DNA of 64,000 nucleotides from Pseudomonas atagonensis. GTDB taxonomy: Bacteria; Pseudomonadota; Gammaproteobacteria; Pseudomonadales; Pseudomonadaceae. Numbering within the stretch: the first letter of the stretch is position 1; each line of letters opens with the position of its first letter. The notes under the pieces were generated by a model. It saw only the letters and a list, made by a program, of their open reading frames with translations. It ran no database searches and had not been told where the DNA came from. The DNA lies in contig NZ_VXCA01000023.1 of NCBI RefSeq assembly GCF_011369485.1, positions 90,852-154,851 of the forward strand, written 5' to 3'. The translations under genes were made by a program, and so were the position numbers. Positions 62,933-64,000 of the stretch are shown here, piece after piece.

Positions 62933-64000
62933 GGTTTCGGCTCCGCTTGTACCACTTGCGGCGGCTCACTCATGACCTGCACGGTCGAACCGGGCTTGAG
63001 CCGCGACTGGCCGTCGGTGACCAGGACGTCACCGGCCTTCACGCCTTTGATGATGTCCTGGCCGCTGCCCTGATAAACCATCTGCACCTGCACGGCTTCA
63101 ACCTTGTCGCCGTTGACCCGGTAAACGAAGTGTTGGTCGAGGCCACGTTGTACGACGGTGGGCGGGACGACCAGCGCATCTTTGTCCAGAGCCGTCTGAA
63201 TTTTTACCGTCACCAACAGACCGGGCCAGAGTTTCTGGCTGGCGTTGTCGAATTCGGCCTTGGCGCGGATGGTGCCGGTGTTGGCGTTGATCTGGTTGTC
63301 GATCAGGGTCAGGTGGCCTTCGCCGAGCAGGTTGCCGGTTTCGCCGTCGGTGTCGGCGCCGATGTAGGCCTTGACCTGCGCGCGCTGCGGATCGTTGATC
63401 AGGCCTTGCAGGGTCGGCAGCATTTGCTGGGGTAGGGAGAACTCCACGGCAATCGGGTCGATCTGGGTGACGGTGAACAGGCCGGCGGTGTCGGTCATGC
63501 GCAGGAAGTTGCCTTCATCGACCGTGCGAATACCGACGCGACCGGTGACCGGGGAGTGAATCTGCGTGTAGGAAAGTTGTACCTGCGCCGCGTCAATCGA
63601 AGCCTGATTGCCTTGGGCGGTCGCTTTGAGTTGGTTGACCAGCGCTTGTTGCTGGTCGTAGGTCTGCTTGGAGACGCCGTCGTCAACGCTGAGCAGTTTG
63701 TAGCGTTTGAGGTTGACCAAAGCGACTTGCAGTTGCGCCTGGCTTTCGCCCAGTTGGGCGCGGGCCTGGTCGAGGCTGGCGCGGATGGAGCGGTCGTCGA
63801 TGGTGGCGAGGAGGTCGCCGGCCTTCACCAGTTGGCCTTCTTTGACGAGGATTTTGGTAAGGATGCCGTCGATCTGTGGGCGCACGACAACGCTGTGCAG
63901 GGAGAGTACCGAGCCGATGCCGCTGGTGTAGCGGGGGACGTCTTTTTCGCTGACCGCTATGACTCGCACGGGGATGGCGGTGGGGGTGGCGAGTTTGGTT
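62929..64000 (-). CDS. RND membrane-fusion protein (HlyD/MdtA-like), 5'-truncated
   Basis: The open frame continues past the right edge (TKLATPTAIPVRVIAVSEKD is the first visible stretch), so the true start lies outside and the GTG at 63969 is internal. Barrel-sandwich lipoyl halves (VVVRPQIDGILTKILVKEGQ and YTQIHSPVTGRVGIRTVDEG), an alpha-hairpin, and a beta-barrel domain follow as in MdtA/AcrA. It joins the pump to an outer-membrane channel. First visible gene of the operon. Confidence 0.93.
   Translation of the reverse strand, partial: TKLATPTAIPVRVIAVSEKDVPRYTSGIGSVLSLHSVVVRPQIDGILTKILVKEGQLVKAGDLLATIDDRSIRASLDQARAQLGESQAQLQVALVNLKRYKLLSVDDGVSKQTYDQQQALVNQLKATAQGNQASIDAAQVQLSYTQIHSPVTGRVGIRTVDEGNFLRMTDTAGLFTVTQIDPIAVEFSLPQQMLPTLQGLINDPQRAQVKAYIGADTDGETGNLLGEGHLTLIDNQINANTGTIRAKAEFDNASQKLWPGLLVTVKIQTALDKDALVVPPTVVQRGLDQHFVYRVNGDKVEAVQVQMVYQGSGQDIIKGVKAGDVLVTDGQSRLKPGSTVQVMSEPPQVVQAEPKP

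Overview
The window is chromosomal DNA from a gammaproteobacterium, almost certainly a fluorescent-group Pseudomonas. Evidence: uniformly high GC with strong GC3 bias; gene orders I know from Pseudomonas (PA4441-PA4406-like: yhcB, hydrolase, trpS, zapE, rplM-rpsI, petABC, sspAB, then lpoA-yraN-diaA-dolP, rsmI, rnpB and the dcw cluster); and 'GCGAGCAAGCCCGCTCCCACA'-type REP sequences typical of P. fluorescens/P. putida. Names rest on motif recognition and remembered families; no database was searched.

Layout. 1-3.7 kb: truncated acyltransferase start, CPXCG zinc protein, DUF2007 protein, a divergent SRAP protein, a G/C-rich inverted repeat pair and a dCache chemoreceptor. 3.9-8.4 kb: M48 lipoprotein protease; a GDT1/TMEM165-type Mn exporter under a clear yybP-ykoY Mn2+ riboswitch; rsmC; a D-2-hydroxyacid dehydrogenase; a LysE-type exporter. 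8.5-16.7 kb: acyl-CoA ligase, DUF1302 and DUF1329 envelope proteins and a MalT-like LuxR regulator, probably one functional unit for an unknown hydrophobic or acyl substrate. 16.8-18.9 kb: MBL hydrolase, OmpA-like lipoprotein, YhcB/ZapG. 19.1-25.8 kb: alpha/beta hydrolase, trpS, zapE, a GlxA-type regulator, acyl-CoA dehydrogenase and aldo/keto reductase.

26-34.4 kb: rplM-rpsI, petABC (cytochrome bc1), sspAB, and the convergent lpoA-yraN-diaA-dolP envelope/replication set. 34.6-35.9 kb: rsmI and rnpB (RNase P RNA). 36.2-54.2 kb: the complete division and cell wall (dcw) cluster mraZ-rsmH-ftsL-ftsI-murE-murF-mraY-murD-ftsW-murG-murC-ddlB-ftsQ-ftsA-ftsZ-lpxC, all on the + strand, mostly with overlapping start/stop codons, headed by a sigma70-like promoter and three MraZ-type direct repeats. 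54.2-64 kb, all on the - strand: diguanylate cyclase, OprD-family porin, small secreted protein, and an operon of membrane-fusion protein, RND pump, response regulator and sensor kinase running off the right edge.

Most of the window is conserved core genome; I see no prophage, IS element, CRISPR array or tRNA. The least ordinary items are the SRAP protein lacking two catalytic residues, the riboswitch expression platform with two mutually exclusive helices, the DUF1302/DUF1329/acyl-CoA ligase/MalT-like unit with a G9 tract in its regulator, and the pump operon carrying its own metal-type two-component system.
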